A stretch of DNA of 64,000 nt from the NCBI RefSeq assembly GCF_012928505.1, contig NZ_JABBJN010000002.1:62001-126000 (forward strand). The letters are read 5' to 3'. Origin of the DNA: Achromobacter sp. Bel (GTDB taxonomy: Bacteria; Pseudomonadota; Gammaproteobacteria; Burkholderiales; Burkholderiaceae_B). Below, piece by piece: positions 52,789-61,106 of this stretch. Positions within the stretch are counted from its first letter, which is position 1, and each line of letters begins with the position of its first letter. The notes beneath the pieces are model-generated. The model saw only the letters and a list, made by a program, of their open reading frames with translations. It had not been told where the DNA came from and searched no databases. Position numbers and translations under genes: made by a program.

Positions 52789-53445
52789 GTGGAGTTTGAC
52801 TGGGGTGTAATTCAAGACGCGCTACCCAACCTGCTTGAGGGTACGCTCATGACCGTCAAGATCACGTTCTGGGGCTTGGTCGGCGGCTTCCTGCTGGGCG
52901 CGCTGTCGGGCGTGACACGAGCGTACGGGCATCCGATCCTGTCGGCCATCGCGCAAGTGTATGTGGCCGTCATCCGCGGCACGCCGATCGTCGTGCAGGT
53001 GATGTTCATCTACTTCGCCTTGCCGCTGCTGGCCAATATCCGCGTGGACGCCGAATGGGCGGCCATCGTCACGCTTATCATCAATTCCGGCGCCTACATT
53101 TCCGAAATCGTGCGCGGCGCGCTGTTGTCCGTGCACAAGGGGTTGAAGGAAGCCGGCCAGGCAATGGGCCTGCCATTCCACAAGATCCTGTTCCATATCA
53201 TCGGGCCCGTGGCGTTCCGCCGCATGATCCCGCCGTTGGGCAACCAGTGCATCATCAGCCTGAAGGATTCCTCGCTGTTCATCGTGATCGGGGTCGCTGA
53301 ACTGACGCGCCAGGGGCAGGAGATCATGGCCAGCAACTTCCGCGCCGTTGAAATCTGGTCGGCCGTCGCGATCGTCTACCTGATCCTGACCGGCTTGATG
53401 GCCCTGGGCCTGCACCTGGTGGAAAGAAGGATGCGCATACTATGA
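52789..53445 (+). CDS. glnP: Glutamine-type ABC transporter permease GlnP
   Basis: 218 residues with about five transmembrane helices. The EAA motif ([18 protein letters not shown], about residues 121-138) that contacts the ATPase is present. The start is GTG 52789 with AGGGGGA upstream; no ATG lies at the family start. It overlaps glnQ in ATGA and is separated from glnH by 157 bp with a big stem-loop. Confidence 0.94.
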   Translation: MEFDWGVIQDALPNLLEGTLMTVKITFWGLVGGFLLGALSGVTRAYGHPILSAIAQVYVAVIRGTPIVVQVMFIYFALPLLANIRVDAEWAAIVTLIINSGAYISEIVRGALLSVHKGLKEAGQAMGLPFHKILFHIIGPVAFRRMIPPLGNQCIISLKDSSLFIVIGVAELTRQGQEIMASNFRAVEIWSAVAIVYLILTGLMALGLHLVERRMRIL

Positions 53446-54170
53446 GCATGGTTGAATTTCATAACGTCACCAAGAACTTCGGCGAGTCCATGGTGCTGAA
53501 CGGCATCTCGCTGAACATCGATGCGGGCGAGGTCGTGGTGGTGGTCGGGCCCTCGGGGTCCGGCAAGTCCACTTTCCTGCGGTGTATCAACGTGCTTGAA
53601 ACGATCAACGGCGGCGATCTGCTCGTCGACGGCCTGAGCGTGAAGGGCGACGCCGCCCAGGTGCGCGAGATCCGCCGCGAAGCCGGCATGGTGTTCCAGC
53701 AGTTCAACCTGTTCCCGCAGATGACGGCGCTTGAGAACGTCATGTTCGGGCCCGTGCATACGCGCGGGCAGGACCGGGGCGAAGCGCGTGAACTCGCCCA
53801 GGGGCTGCTGCATAAAGTCGGTTTGAGCGAACGGATGAACCACTATCCGTCGGAGCTTTCCGGCGGCCAGCAGCAGCGCGTGGCGATCGCCCGCGCGCTG
53901 GCGATCAAGCCCAAGCTAATGCTGTTCGACGAGCCCACGTCCGCGCTGGATCCGGAACTGCGCCACGAAGTGCTGAAGGTGATGCGCGACCTGGCGGAAG
54001 AGGGCATGACGATGGTGGTCGTCACGCACGAGATGGAATTCGCGCGCAAGGTTGGCAGCCGGCTGATCTTCATCGACGCCGGCAAGATTGCGCATGACGG
54101 CCCGCCGGCGGAACTGCTGAGCAACCCGCCCAGCCAGCGCTTGAAGGATTTCCTGCAACACGTGGCGTGA
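53442..54170 (+). CDS. glnQ: Glutamine-type ABC transporter ATP-binding protein GlnQ
   Basis: 242 residues. Walker [10 protein letters not shown], signature [15 protein letters not shown], Walker [16 protein letters not shown] and VTHEMEFAR are intact, all typical of polar amino-acid importers. It is coupled to glnP through ATGA and followed by a strong terminator. Confidence 0.95.
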   Translation: MSMVEFHNVTKNFGESMVLNGISLNIDAGEVVVVVGPSGSGKSTFLRCINVLETINGGDLLVDGLSVKGDAAQVREIRREAGMVFQQFNLFPQMTALENVMFGPVHTRGQDRGEARELAQGLLHKVGLSERMNHYPSELSGGQQQRVAIARALAIKPKLMLFDEPTSALDPELRHEVLKVMRDLAEEGMTMVVVTHEMEFARKVGSRLIFIDAGKIAHDGPPAELLSNPPSQRLKDFLQHVA

Positions 54171-54186
54171 ACGGCTGCGGGAAATG

Positions 54187-54217
54187 AAAAAGCCGGCGCC
54201 AAGCGCCGGCTTTTTTT
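54187..54217. terminator. Bidirectional terminator between glnQ and spoT
   Basis: GCCGGCGC (54192-54199), loop CAA, GCGCCGGC (54203-54210), flanked by A5 and T7, between convergent operons. Confidence 0.92.
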
Positions 54218-54232
54218 CGCCAGGGCAAAAGG

Positions 54233-56527
54233 TTAGCCCTTCACCCGGACGATCTTCTGCACCTGCGGCACGTGCCGGATGGCGCGGATGACCTGGGCCA
54301 GATGTTTGCGGCTGTCGACCTGGATCGTCAGATGCAAAGACACCGTGGACACCGCGTCGTCGTGCATCGTGACATGCATGATGTTCGCGTCGGCGGCCGT
54401 GACTTCCGCCGCCAGGCGTCCCAGCACGCCGCGTTCGTTGCGGGTGACGATGTCCAGGCGCGTGGCCAGGTGCTTGGCCGTGTGCGCGTCCCAGCCCACA
54501 TTGATCCAGCGTTCCGGCTCGCGCAGGCGCTGGCGGGTGGCGACCGGGCAATCGGCGGTATGCACCACCAGCCCGTGGCCCATGCGCATGCCCGCCACGA
54601 TCGGGTCGCCGGGCAGCGGGCCGCAGCACGGCGCCAACTGCACCGCTTGGCCTTCGTTGCCCTGGATCAGGATGGGGGCGCTGCGCGCCGACGTCAGCTC
54701 GTCCACCGCGGCAGCCGTGGTGGCGACCAGTTGGTGCTCGGGCGCGAAGCGGCGCGCGACCACGGCGGCCAGGCGCTTGCCCAGGCCGATGTCGGCAAGG
54801 ATCTCTTCGCGCGAACTGGCGCCGGTGCTGCGCGCCAGCTTCTGCCAGGCCGGGTCGTCGGTCGCGGGCATCGGCATGTGCAGCTCTTGCATCGCCTGGC
54901 TAAGCAGGCGTTCGCCGAAGGCCACCGATTCTTCGTACTTCACGGTGCGAAGGTAGTGGCGGATTTCCGAGCGCGCGCGGCCTGTGCGCACATAGTTGAG
55001 CCATTGCGCGTTGGGGCGCGATGCCGGCGAGGTTACGATTTCCACCGTGTCGCCGCTGTTGAGTTCGGTGCGCAACGGGACGAACTCGCCATTGACCTTG
55101 GCCGCCACGGCCTGGTTGCCGATGTCGGTGTGAATCGCATAGGCGAAGTCCACCGGCGTGGCGCCGCGGGGCAGGGAAATGATCTTGCCGCGCGGCGTGA
55201 ACACGTACACGGCGTCCGGGAACAGGTCGACCTTGACGTGTTCCAGGAATTCGCCGGAATCGCCGGTCTGGCTCTGGATGTCCAGCAGCGATTGCAGCCA
55301 TTGGTGCGTGCGCTTCTGCAGGTCGTTCAGCGTCAGGTCGGCGCCCTTGTACAGCCAGTGCGACGCCACGCCTTCCTCGGCCACGTGATGCATGTCGCGC
55401 GTGCGGAACTGGAATTCCACGGGCGTGCCGTAGGGGCCCACCAGCGTCGTATGCAGGGACTGGTAGCCGTTCACTTTGGGAATGGCGATGTAGTCCTTGA
55501 ACTTGCCGGGCACCGGGCGATATAGCTGGTGCAGCGTACCCAGCGCCAAATAGCACTCGGGCAGCGTATGGACGATGACGCGAAAGCCGTAGATGTCCAG
55601 CACGTCCGAAAACGACTTCTTCTGGTCGACCATCTTGCGATAGATGCCATAAAGCGTTTTCTCGCGGCCGGTCACTTCGGCTTCGATGCCGGCGGCGGGC
55701 AGCGAGGCCCGGACCGAATCGGCGATCTTCGTGATGACTTCGCGGCGGTTGCCGCGCGCCGCCAGCACGGCCTTGTACAGCACCTGGTAGCGGTTCGGGT
55801 ACATGGCCGCGAAACACAAGTCCTGCAGTTCGCGAAACAGCAGGTTCAAGCCCAGGCGATGGGCGATGGGCGCGTAGATGTCCAGGGTTTCGCGGGCGAT
55901 GCGCCGGCGCTTTTCCGGATTGACCGCGTCCAGCGTGCGCATGTTGTGCAGGCGGTCGGCCAGCTTGATGAGGATGACGCGCACATCGCGCGCCATCGCC
56001 AGCAGCATCTTGCGGAAACTTTCGGCCTGTTGTTCGGCCTTGGTGGCGAAGTCCAGGCGGTCAAGCTTGGACAGGCCGTCGACCAGTTCGGCGACTTCAG
56101 GGCCGAATTTCTCGGCAAGCTCGTGCTTGGCGATGCCCTGGTCTTCCATCACGTCATGCAGCAGGGCAGCCGACAGCGCGTTGACGTCGAGCTTCCAGCC
56201 TGCGCAGATTTCCGTGACGGCGATGGGGTGAGAGATGTAGGGCGAACCGCTGGCGCGGAACTGGCCCAGATGCGCCTGGTCCGCGAAGCGATAGGCTTCG
56301 CGCACGCGCTCTACATCTTTCTTGTCGAGATAGCTGCCGATGATTTCGGTCAGCGGCGCCAGCGAAGCAACCGGCGAGGCGGTCGCGTCCGCCGCTTCTT
56401 GCGCGGCGACGGACGGTGGCGTAGAGAGTTTTTTGTCTTTCTTGCCCGTGCGGCGCCCTAGACGGGAGCCGGCACGTAGTGCGGCAAGCAGACCAGATGA
56501 AGCGTACTTCAGCCCGGGAAAAGCCAT
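54233..56527 (-). CDS. spoT: Bifunctional (p)ppGpp synthetase/hydrolase SpoT
   Basis: 764 residues. The N-terminal HD hydrolase domain is intact (His100, His124-Asp125 in ALLHDVMED), followed by the synthetase domain (GYQSLHTTLVGPYG). Then come TGS (VFTPRGKIISLPRGATPVDFAYAIH, residues about 443-467), a helical region with CCGPLPGDPIVAG, and a C-terminal ACT domain (RLDIVTRNERGVLGRLAAEV). The intact HD site marks the SpoT type, not RelA. The first 55 residues are a basic, low-complexity lead. It follows rpoZ and gmk on the same strand, the usual order. Confidence 0.95.
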   Translation of the reverse strand: MAFPGLKYASSGLLAALRAGSRLGRRTGKKDKKLSTPPSVAAQEAADATASPVASLAPLTEIIGSYLDKKDVERVREAYRFADQAHLGQFRASGSPYISHPIAVTEICAGWKLDVNALSAALLHDVMEDQGIAKHELAEKFGPEVAELVDGLSKLDRLDFATKAEQQAESFRKMLLAMARDVRVILIKLADRLHNMRTLDAVNPEKRRRIARETLDIYAPIAHRLGLNLLFRELQDLCFAAMYPNRYQVLYKAVLAARGNRREVITKIADSVRASLPAAGIEAEVTGREKTLYGIYRKMVDQKKSFSDVLDIYGFRVIVHTLPECYLALGTLHQLYRPVPGKFKDYIAIPKVNGYQSLHTTLVGPYGTPVEFQFRTRDMHHVAEEGVASHWLYKGADLTLNDLQKRTHQWLQSLLDIQSQTGDSGEFLEHVKVDLFPDAVYVFTPRGKIISLPRGATPVDFAYAIHTDIGNQAVAAKVNGEFVPLRTELNSGDTVEIVTSPASRPNAQWLNYVRTGRARSEIRHYLRTVKYEESVAFGERLLSQAMQELHMPMPATDDPAWQKLARSTGASSREEILADIGLGKRLAAVVARRFAPEHQLVATTAAAVDELTSARSAPILIQGNEGQAVQLAPCCGPLPGDPIVAGMRMGHGLVVHTADCPVATRQRLREPERWINVGWDAHTAKHLATRLDIVTRNERGVLGRLAAEVTAADANIMHVTMHDDAVSTVSLHLTIQVDSRKHLAQVIRAIRHVPQVQKIVRVKG

Positions 56528-56549
56528 GCTTGCCGCCCCCCGGAGACTA

Positions 56550-56753
56550 TCAGGTGGGAACTTTACGCAGCATTTCCACGCCGGTTAGGCCGCCCGCGAT
56601 TTCGCGCAGTGCAGTGACCGTGGGCTTGTCTTTGCTGTCCAGGCGCGGGGCATGGCCTTGCGCCAACTCGCGAGCGCGATACGTCGCGGCCAGCGTGAGC
56701 TTGAAACGGTTGGGGATTTGATTCAGACAGTCTTCGACGGTAATGCGAGCCAT
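56550..56753 (-). CDS. rpoZ: RNA polymerase omega subunit
   Basis: A 67-residue protein, [19 protein letters not shown], the normal length and start of omega. It helps assemble the beta-prime subunit and takes part in the ppGpp site of RNA polymerase, which fits its position just before spoT. It lies 22 bp from spoT and 44 bp from gmk. Confidence 0.96.
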   Translation of the reverse strand: MARITVEDCLNQIPNRFKLTLAATYRARELAQGHAPRLDSKDKPTVTALREIAGGLTGVEMLRKVPT

Positions 56754-56797
56754 TAGGACACCTGGTGCTGATGGATGATAGGGAGAATGCGTTCGGC

Positions 56798-57430
56798 TCA
56801 GTGTTCGGCCGGAATGCCGAGTTGCGAGAACAACTGGGCGTGGCGGGCGGCCTGAGACGAAAAGCGCAGCCGCGCGGCACTGACGATTTGTATCAGTTCC
56901 GACAAGGCTACGCTAAATTCTTGATTAATAATAACATATTCGCATTCAGGCGCGTGGGCGATTTCGCCGCCTGCGGCCATGAGCCGGCGCGCGATCACCT
57001 GGGGGGCATCCTGGCCCCGCGCCTTGAGCCGGCTTTCGAGTTCGTCAATGGACGGCGGCAGCACGAAAATGCCGATTGCGCCGGGGAAACGTTGCTTGAC
57101 CTGGCGAGCGCCTTGCCAATCGATTTCCAGCAGGACATCTCGGCCTTCGCGGGTGGCGGCGTCGATGCGGTCGCGCGGCGTGCCGTAGAAATTGCCGTGG
57201 ACTTCCGCCCATTCCAGCAGATTCTGGTCTTCGCGCATGCGCTTGAAGTCGTCAGGCGTTACGAAGCGGTATTCACGGCCGTCTTCTTCGCCCGGACGGG
57301 GTGCGCGCGTGGTGCAGGAAATGGACAGTTCGATGGACGGGTCTTGCTGGAGCAAGGCCTTGACCAGGCTGGACTTGCCCGCGCCGCTGGGCGCGACGAC
57401 CATGAAGACGTTTCCGGGGTTGGCGTGCAT
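56798..57430 (-). CDS. gmk: Guanylate kinase
   Basis: It phosphorylates GMP to GDP with ATP. The 210-residue protein has the P-loop APSGAGKSS, the GMP-binding [11 protein letters not shown] and EYRFV, and [12 protein letters not shown]. It is the first gene of gmk-rpoZ-spoT, a set joined by guanine-nucleotide and stringent-response biology. The start at 57430 gives the common [16 protein letters not shown] opening. Confidence 0.96.
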   Translation of the reverse strand: MHANPGNVFMVVAPSGAGKSSLVKALLQQDPSIELSISCTTRAPRPGEEDGREYRFVTPDDFKRMREDQNLLEWAEVHGNFYGTPRDRIDAATREGRDVLLEIDWQGARQVKQRFPGAIGIFVLPPSIDELESRLKARGQDAPQVIARRLMAAGGEIAHAPECEYVIINQEFSVALSELIQIVSAARLRFSSQAARHAQLFSQLGIPAEH

Positions 57431-57560
57431 GAATATGACCGGCGTGTGATGCTAAGACCGGAAGTCTAGCAAATCGCGTGGCGCGGCAGGGGGAAACCCG
57501 CTGTCCGGCCCCGCGATTTTTTTGGGCGTGGATGCGGCGCTTGCCGCTTGCCCCGGCCGA

Positions 57561-58484
57561 TCAACCGGCGGGCTTGGCCGCAGCCTGGATCAGCTTGCCG
57601 CCGGGCGGCGGGGAGTCGCTGCCCAGCAAATGCCCGTTGACCTCGATGCCATACAGGGAATCGTCCGAATCGTGGTACTTGGCCCGCGTCGCCGCGACGG
57701 ACCCGGCATAACGCGGATCTTGCGGGCGTTCATGGGCGTTCATGAAATAGGCCACGTCCCAGGCTTCCTGGTCGCTCAGCATGCCGGCCTGGCCCAAGGG
57801 CATATTGGCCTTGATGAAACCAGCGGCGTTGCCGATCTGGTGCATGCCCGCGCCCCAGTTGAACGAGTCGGCGCCCCACAGGGCGGGAAACACCCAATGC
57901 TTGCCGTTCTTCTGGCCCTGGCCGTCCGCGCCGTGGCAGACCGCGCAGTACTGGGCGTAGACCTTGCCGCCGCGCACGTAGTCGGCCTTTTGCGCCGGCG
58001 CCGGCAGTTTGCGGTAGCCCTGGCCCTCCAGCACCACGCCCGTGGGCGCCTTGCTGGCCAGCCAGAACATATAGCTTTGCAAGGCCGTCAGCGTGGGGTC
58101 GTCGGCGGCGGGCGCCTTGCCGTTCATGCTGAACCGGAAGCAGCCTTGCAGGCGCTCGGCCAGCGTGTTGACGTGTTCGTTCTTGGCCCGATAGGCGGGA
58201 TACAGCACGTAGGCTGCCCACATGGGTGCGGAGTCGGGGCGCCGGCCCGCGTCCAGGTGGCAGCTGGTGCAGTTCAGGTCGTTGCCGACGAACTTGCCGG
58301 CCATCTTGGGCGTGTGCAGGAAAATCTGTTCGCCCTGGCGCACGATCTTGCCGAATTCGGTGTCGGGCAACGAAGCGGCCGACGGGGGCGTGAAGGCGGG
58401 GCGGGGCTCGGCGGCGAGCGCGGTGCCCGAAAGCGCCAGGCAGGCGGCGGCGAAACCCAGGCGGGAAAGCGGAAGGCGGATCAT
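57561..58484 (-). CDS. tsdA: Diheme cytochrome c, probable thiosulfate dehydrogenase TsdA
   Basis: A 307-residue exported protein with a signal peptide (cleavage near ALA-AEPRP, about residue 25). Heme 1 is Cys72-Thr-Ser-Cys75-His76, with a distal Cys115 in LQGCFRFSMNG; TsdA has an unusual Cys axial ligand in this motif. Heme 2 is Cys180-x2-Cys183-His184, with Met228 in ANMPLG. These features match TsdA, which joins two thiosulfates to tetrathionate or does the reverse. The start overlaps the upstream cytochrome in ATGA. The alternative is another cytochrome of the same fold with a different role. Confidence 0.75.
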   Translation of the reverse strand: MIRLPLSRLGFAAACLALSGTALAAEPRPAFTPPSAASLPDTEFGKIVRQGEQIFLHTPKMAGKFVGNDLNCTSCHLDAGRRPDSAPMWAAYVLYPAYRAKNEHVNTLAERLQGCFRFSMNGKAPAADDPTLTALQSYMFWLASKAPTGVVLEGQGYRKLPAPAQKADYVRGGKVYAQYCAVCHGADGQGQKNGKHWVFPALWGADSFNWGAGMHQIGNAAGFIKANMPLGQAGMLSDQEAWDVAYFMNAHERPQDPRYAGSVAATRAKYHDSDDSLYGIEVNGHLLGSDSPPPGGKLIQAAAKPAG

Positions 58485-59185
58485 TGCTTGGCCCCCTCGG
58501 CGGCATTGGCTTGCGAGGCAAGCAGGTCGGCGGCCTTGGGCAGGCCGGCATAGTAGGCGGATACCGCATCGATGTCGGCGTCGGTCAGGCGGGTGGCGAC
58601 CGCGGGCATCAGGCCCAGCGGGCCGGGCGGGCGCTGGCCTTGCTGCCACGCGCGCAATTGGCCGGCGATGTAGGCGGCGGGTTGGCCCGCCAATGCGGGA
58701 AAGTTGTCGCCCACGCCGATGCCGCCGGGGCCGTGGCATTGATTGCAGGCGGGCACATTCTTGTCCCAGGCGCCGCGCGTGGCCAGCCACGCGCCGGTAT
58801 CGGCAGGCTTGACCGGGTGCATGGCCGTGGCGGCCAGCCGGTCCACATTCAACGGGGAAGGCAGGCTGGCGTAGTAGCTGGCCACGGCTTGTTGCTGCGC
58901 GGGATCCAGCGCCTTGGCCGTTGCGGCCATGACGGGACTGACCCGCGACCCATTGGCCATCGCTTCCAGCTGCTCCGCCAGATACTTGGCGCCGATGCCC
59001 GCCAATTGCGGAAAGCCCGCGGCGGGGTTGCCTTCGCCGCGGGCGCCATGACAGGTGATACAGGCGGGCGCGCCATTGGCCCCCTGGGTGCTGATCTGTT
59101 TGCCGTCAGGCGCGGCTTGCGCGCTGGCCGCTGTGGCGATCAGCGCGCCAAGCGCAAGCGCGCGTGGAAGGGACCGTAGGGTCAT
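58481..59185 (-). CDS. tsdB: Cytochrome c4-type diheme protein, probable TsdB
   Basis: A 234-residue periplasmic c4-like cytochrome with two similar halves. It has a signal peptide (cleavage near AQA-APDG, residue 25), heme sites Cys42-x2-Cys45-His46 and Cys146-x2-Cys149-His150, and Met ligands in each half. In tsdBA organisms TsdB takes electrons from TsdA and passes them to the respiratory chain. The four-base overlap with tsdA supports that pairing. Confidence 0.75.
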   Translation of the reverse strand: MTLRSLPRALALGALIATAASAQAAPDGKQISTQGANGAPACITCHGARGEGNPAAGFPQLAGIGAKYLAEQLEAMANGSRVSPVMAATAKALDPAQQQAVASYYASLPSPLNVDRLAATAMHPVKPADTGAWLATRGAWDKNVPACNQCHGPGGIGVGDNFPALAGQPAAYIAGQLRAWQQGQRPPGPLGLMPAVATRLTDADIDAVSAYYAGLPKAADLLASQANAAEGAKQ

Positions 59186-59236
59186 GGTTGCCTGCTCCGA
59201 GGAATGTTATTGGAGTTTGGGTAATAAGCTAATTTC

Positions 59237-59268
59237 CACAAATTATATAAACACTTGTGACAGATCAA
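59237..59268. promoter_or_regulatory. AT-rich dyad region upstream of tsdB
   Basis: CACAA (59237-59241) mirrors TTGTG (59255-59259). TTGTG-N4-ATCAA (59255-59268) matches the FNR consensus TTGAT-N4-ATCAA at 8 of 10 positions. It may give redox control of tsdBA; a weak call. The rest of the gap 59186-59416 shows no gene. Confidence 0.35.
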
Positions 59269-59416
59269 CGCGAAATCGCCGGCTTGAGCCGCTGCAATCG
59301 CGTTTCTTTTGCTTGCTTGAGAGAAGGAGAAAGTGTGTCGTGGCTGCTAACTTTGCTTGCAGCATCGGGGGAATGATTCGGGTAGCATCACGCCGATTGA
59401 GAACAAGGAGAATCCG

Positions 59417-60187
59417 ATGCACACAAACGAGATCGAACCGCCCCGCGTGGCCCTGGTGACCGGCGCCGGCACTGGAATTGGGCGCGCCGTGGCGCTTGAA
59501 TTCCTGGCCCAGGGTTATCGCGTGGTGTTGGCCGGCCGCCGCCGCGAGCCGCTGGAAGCGACCCGCACGGCGGCGGGCGAAGACGGCGTGAGGGCGCTGG
59601 TGGTGCCCACCGACGTGACCGACGAAAACGCCGTGCGTGATCTGTTCGACACCGCTCAGCGCGAGTACGGCCGCCTGGACGTGTTGTTCAACAATGCGGG
59701 CCGCGGCGCGCCGGCCATGCCCATCGAAGAATTGCCGGTGGCGGTGTGGCGCGAGGTGGTCGACACCAACCTGACGGGCATGTTCCTGTGCGCGCAGGCG
59801 GCCATCCGCATCATGAAGGCGCAAACGCCGCAAGGCGGCCGCATCATCAATAACGGATCGATTTCATCGCACGCGCCGCGCCCGTTCTCGATCGCGTATA
59901 CCGCGACCAAGCATGCCGTGACCGGGCTGACCAAGTCGATTTCGCTGGATTGCCGGCCCTACAGTATTGCCTGCGGCCAGATCGACATCGGCAACGCGGC
60001 TACCGACATGACCGAACGCATGGCGGCCGGCATTCTGCAGGCGGACGGCAGCACCAAGGTCGAGCCCCGCATGGACGTCGCGCACGTGGCGCAGGCAGTT
60101 GCCGCGATGGCGCGCCTGCCGCTGGAAGCCAACGTGCAGTTCATGACCATCATGGCCACCAACATGCCGTTCGTCGGCCGAGGCTGA
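59417..60187 (+). CDS. Short-chain dehydrogenase/reductase
   Basis: A 256-residue SDR oxidoreductase. It has the dinucleotide site [12 protein letters not shown], and the catalytic Ser-Tyr-x3-Lys set ([20 protein letters not shown], about residues 152-171). AAGGAG precedes ATG 59417. The charge at the end of beta-2 (AGRRREPLE) suggests NADP(H). It is monocistronic, facing the NlpC/P60 gene across two hairpins. The substrate is unknown. Confidence 0.88.
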   Translation: MHTNEIEPPRVALVTGAGTGIGRAVALEFLAQGYRVVLAGRRREPLEATRTAAGEDGVRALVVPTDVTDENAVRDLFDTAQREYGRLDVLFNNAGRGAPAMPIEELPVAVWREVVDTNLTGMFLCAQAAIRIMKAQTPQGGRIINNGSISSHAPRPFSIAYTATKHAVTGLTKSISLDCRPYSIACGQIDIGNAATDMTERMAAGILQADGSTKVEPRMDVAHVAQAVAAMARLPLEANVQFMTIMATNMPFVGRG

Positions 60188-60197
60188 ACGTACGAAG

Positions 60198-60270
60198 AGC
60201 CTGCGGCGGGACGCTCCCGTGGCAGGCTCGGCAAGGCCCCCAGAAAGGCGCCCCGGCAGGCGCCTTTTTT
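60198..60270 (+). terminator. Tandem terminators after the SDR gene
   Basis: First hairpin AGCCTGC/GCAGGCT (60198-60238) with inner GGGA/TCCC. The second is AAGGCGCC (60245-60252) with GGCGCCTT (60259-60266), followed by T to 60270. Confidence 0.8.
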
Positions 60271-60295
60271 CCGCCTGGACGGGTCGGAACGGCTG

Positions 60296-60892
60296 TTAGC
60301 GGGACGCCTGGGCCAACAACTGGCCTTGGGTCGTATCCAGATAACGCCGTGCGCCGACGTAACGCTTGGTCCAGTAGGGATTCTTCATTTCATCGACACG
60401 CACCTTGGTGCCGCGGCGCGGCGCGTGAACGAACTTGTTCTGGCCGATGTAGATGCCGACGTGCGAGGTCACGCCGCGCCCGCGCGTGGCGAAGAACACC
60501 AGGTCGCCGGGGCGCAGTTCTTTCTTGTTGGACACGGATTCGCCCGAGGTGCGCTGCGCGCGGGCCGTGCGGGGAAGTTCGAGTCCGGCGATTTCGCGGA
60601 ACACATACAGGACCAGCCCGCTGCAATCGAAACCTTCTGCGTCGTCGCCGCCCCAGCTGTAGGGCGTGCCGATCGCGTCCAGCCCTGCTTGCACGACGCG
60701 TTCACGCAGGGTGGGAACGGTGGGCTCCTGCGCCAGGCGCAGGCCGCTGAGCGTCGGGCGGGCTTGCTCGGAGGGGATGGACGCCTGGGCGGCGCCGGGG
60801 ATCCAGGAGAGGGTCAGGGCCAGAAGGGGCGCTGACAGGAAAACGGGAATGCTGAAATTGGCAATTCGGACTTTTCGCGTGGGCGGAGTCAT
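60296..60892 (-). CDS. Exported NlpC/P60 family peptidoglycan endopeptidase
   Basis: A 198-residue protein with an N-terminal hydrophobic signal (about residues 11-38). The catalytic domain has Cys90 in GFDCSGLVLY, His144 in SHVGIYIG and His156 (FVHAPRRG), as expected for D-glutamyl-meso-diaminopimelate peptidases. It should cut peptide stems of the cell wall in the periplasm. Its upstream region (60893-61106) has an AT-rich promoter-like stretch near 60996-61020. Confidence 0.9.
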   Translation of the reverse strand: MTPPTRKVRIANFSIPVFLSAPLLALTLSWIPGAAQASIPSEQARPTLSGLRLAQEPTVPTLRERVVQAGLDAIGTPYSWGGDDAEGFDCSGLVLYVFREIAGLELPRTARAQRTSGESVSNKKELRPGDLVFFATRGRGVTSHVGIYIGQNKFVHAPRRGTKVRVDEMKNPYWTKRYVGARRYLDTTQGQLLAQASR

Positions 60893-61053
60893 TACGTCAC
60901 TTCAAAAATCGGAGTGGGCGGCATGGCTTTGCCCTGAGGGGGCAAGCCGGCGGAAAGGGGCGCATCCCGCGCGCGCACGCCCCGGATGCTCGCAAATTAT
61001 AATGGAATAAAGTTTCATTACATTTGTAGTGCAATGCAGCATTATTCGCCGCG

Positions 61054-61090
61054 CGCCGTTACGCCGCGCCTGGGGCGAGACGTAACGGCG
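61054..61090 (-). terminator. Hairpin downstream of the TonB receptor gene
   Basis: CGCCGTTACG (61054-61063) and CGTAACGGCG (61081-61090), perfect 10-bp arms with a 17-base loop, 17 bp after the receptor stop. No T run on the minus strand. Confidence 0.5.
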
Positions 61091-61106
61091 GGGGCGGAAC
61101 CACCTG

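Noticed and set aside
61008-61030. AT-rich stretch upstream of the NlpC/P60 gene as a Fur box
   Set aside because: It has no good dyad and is better explained as a promoter.
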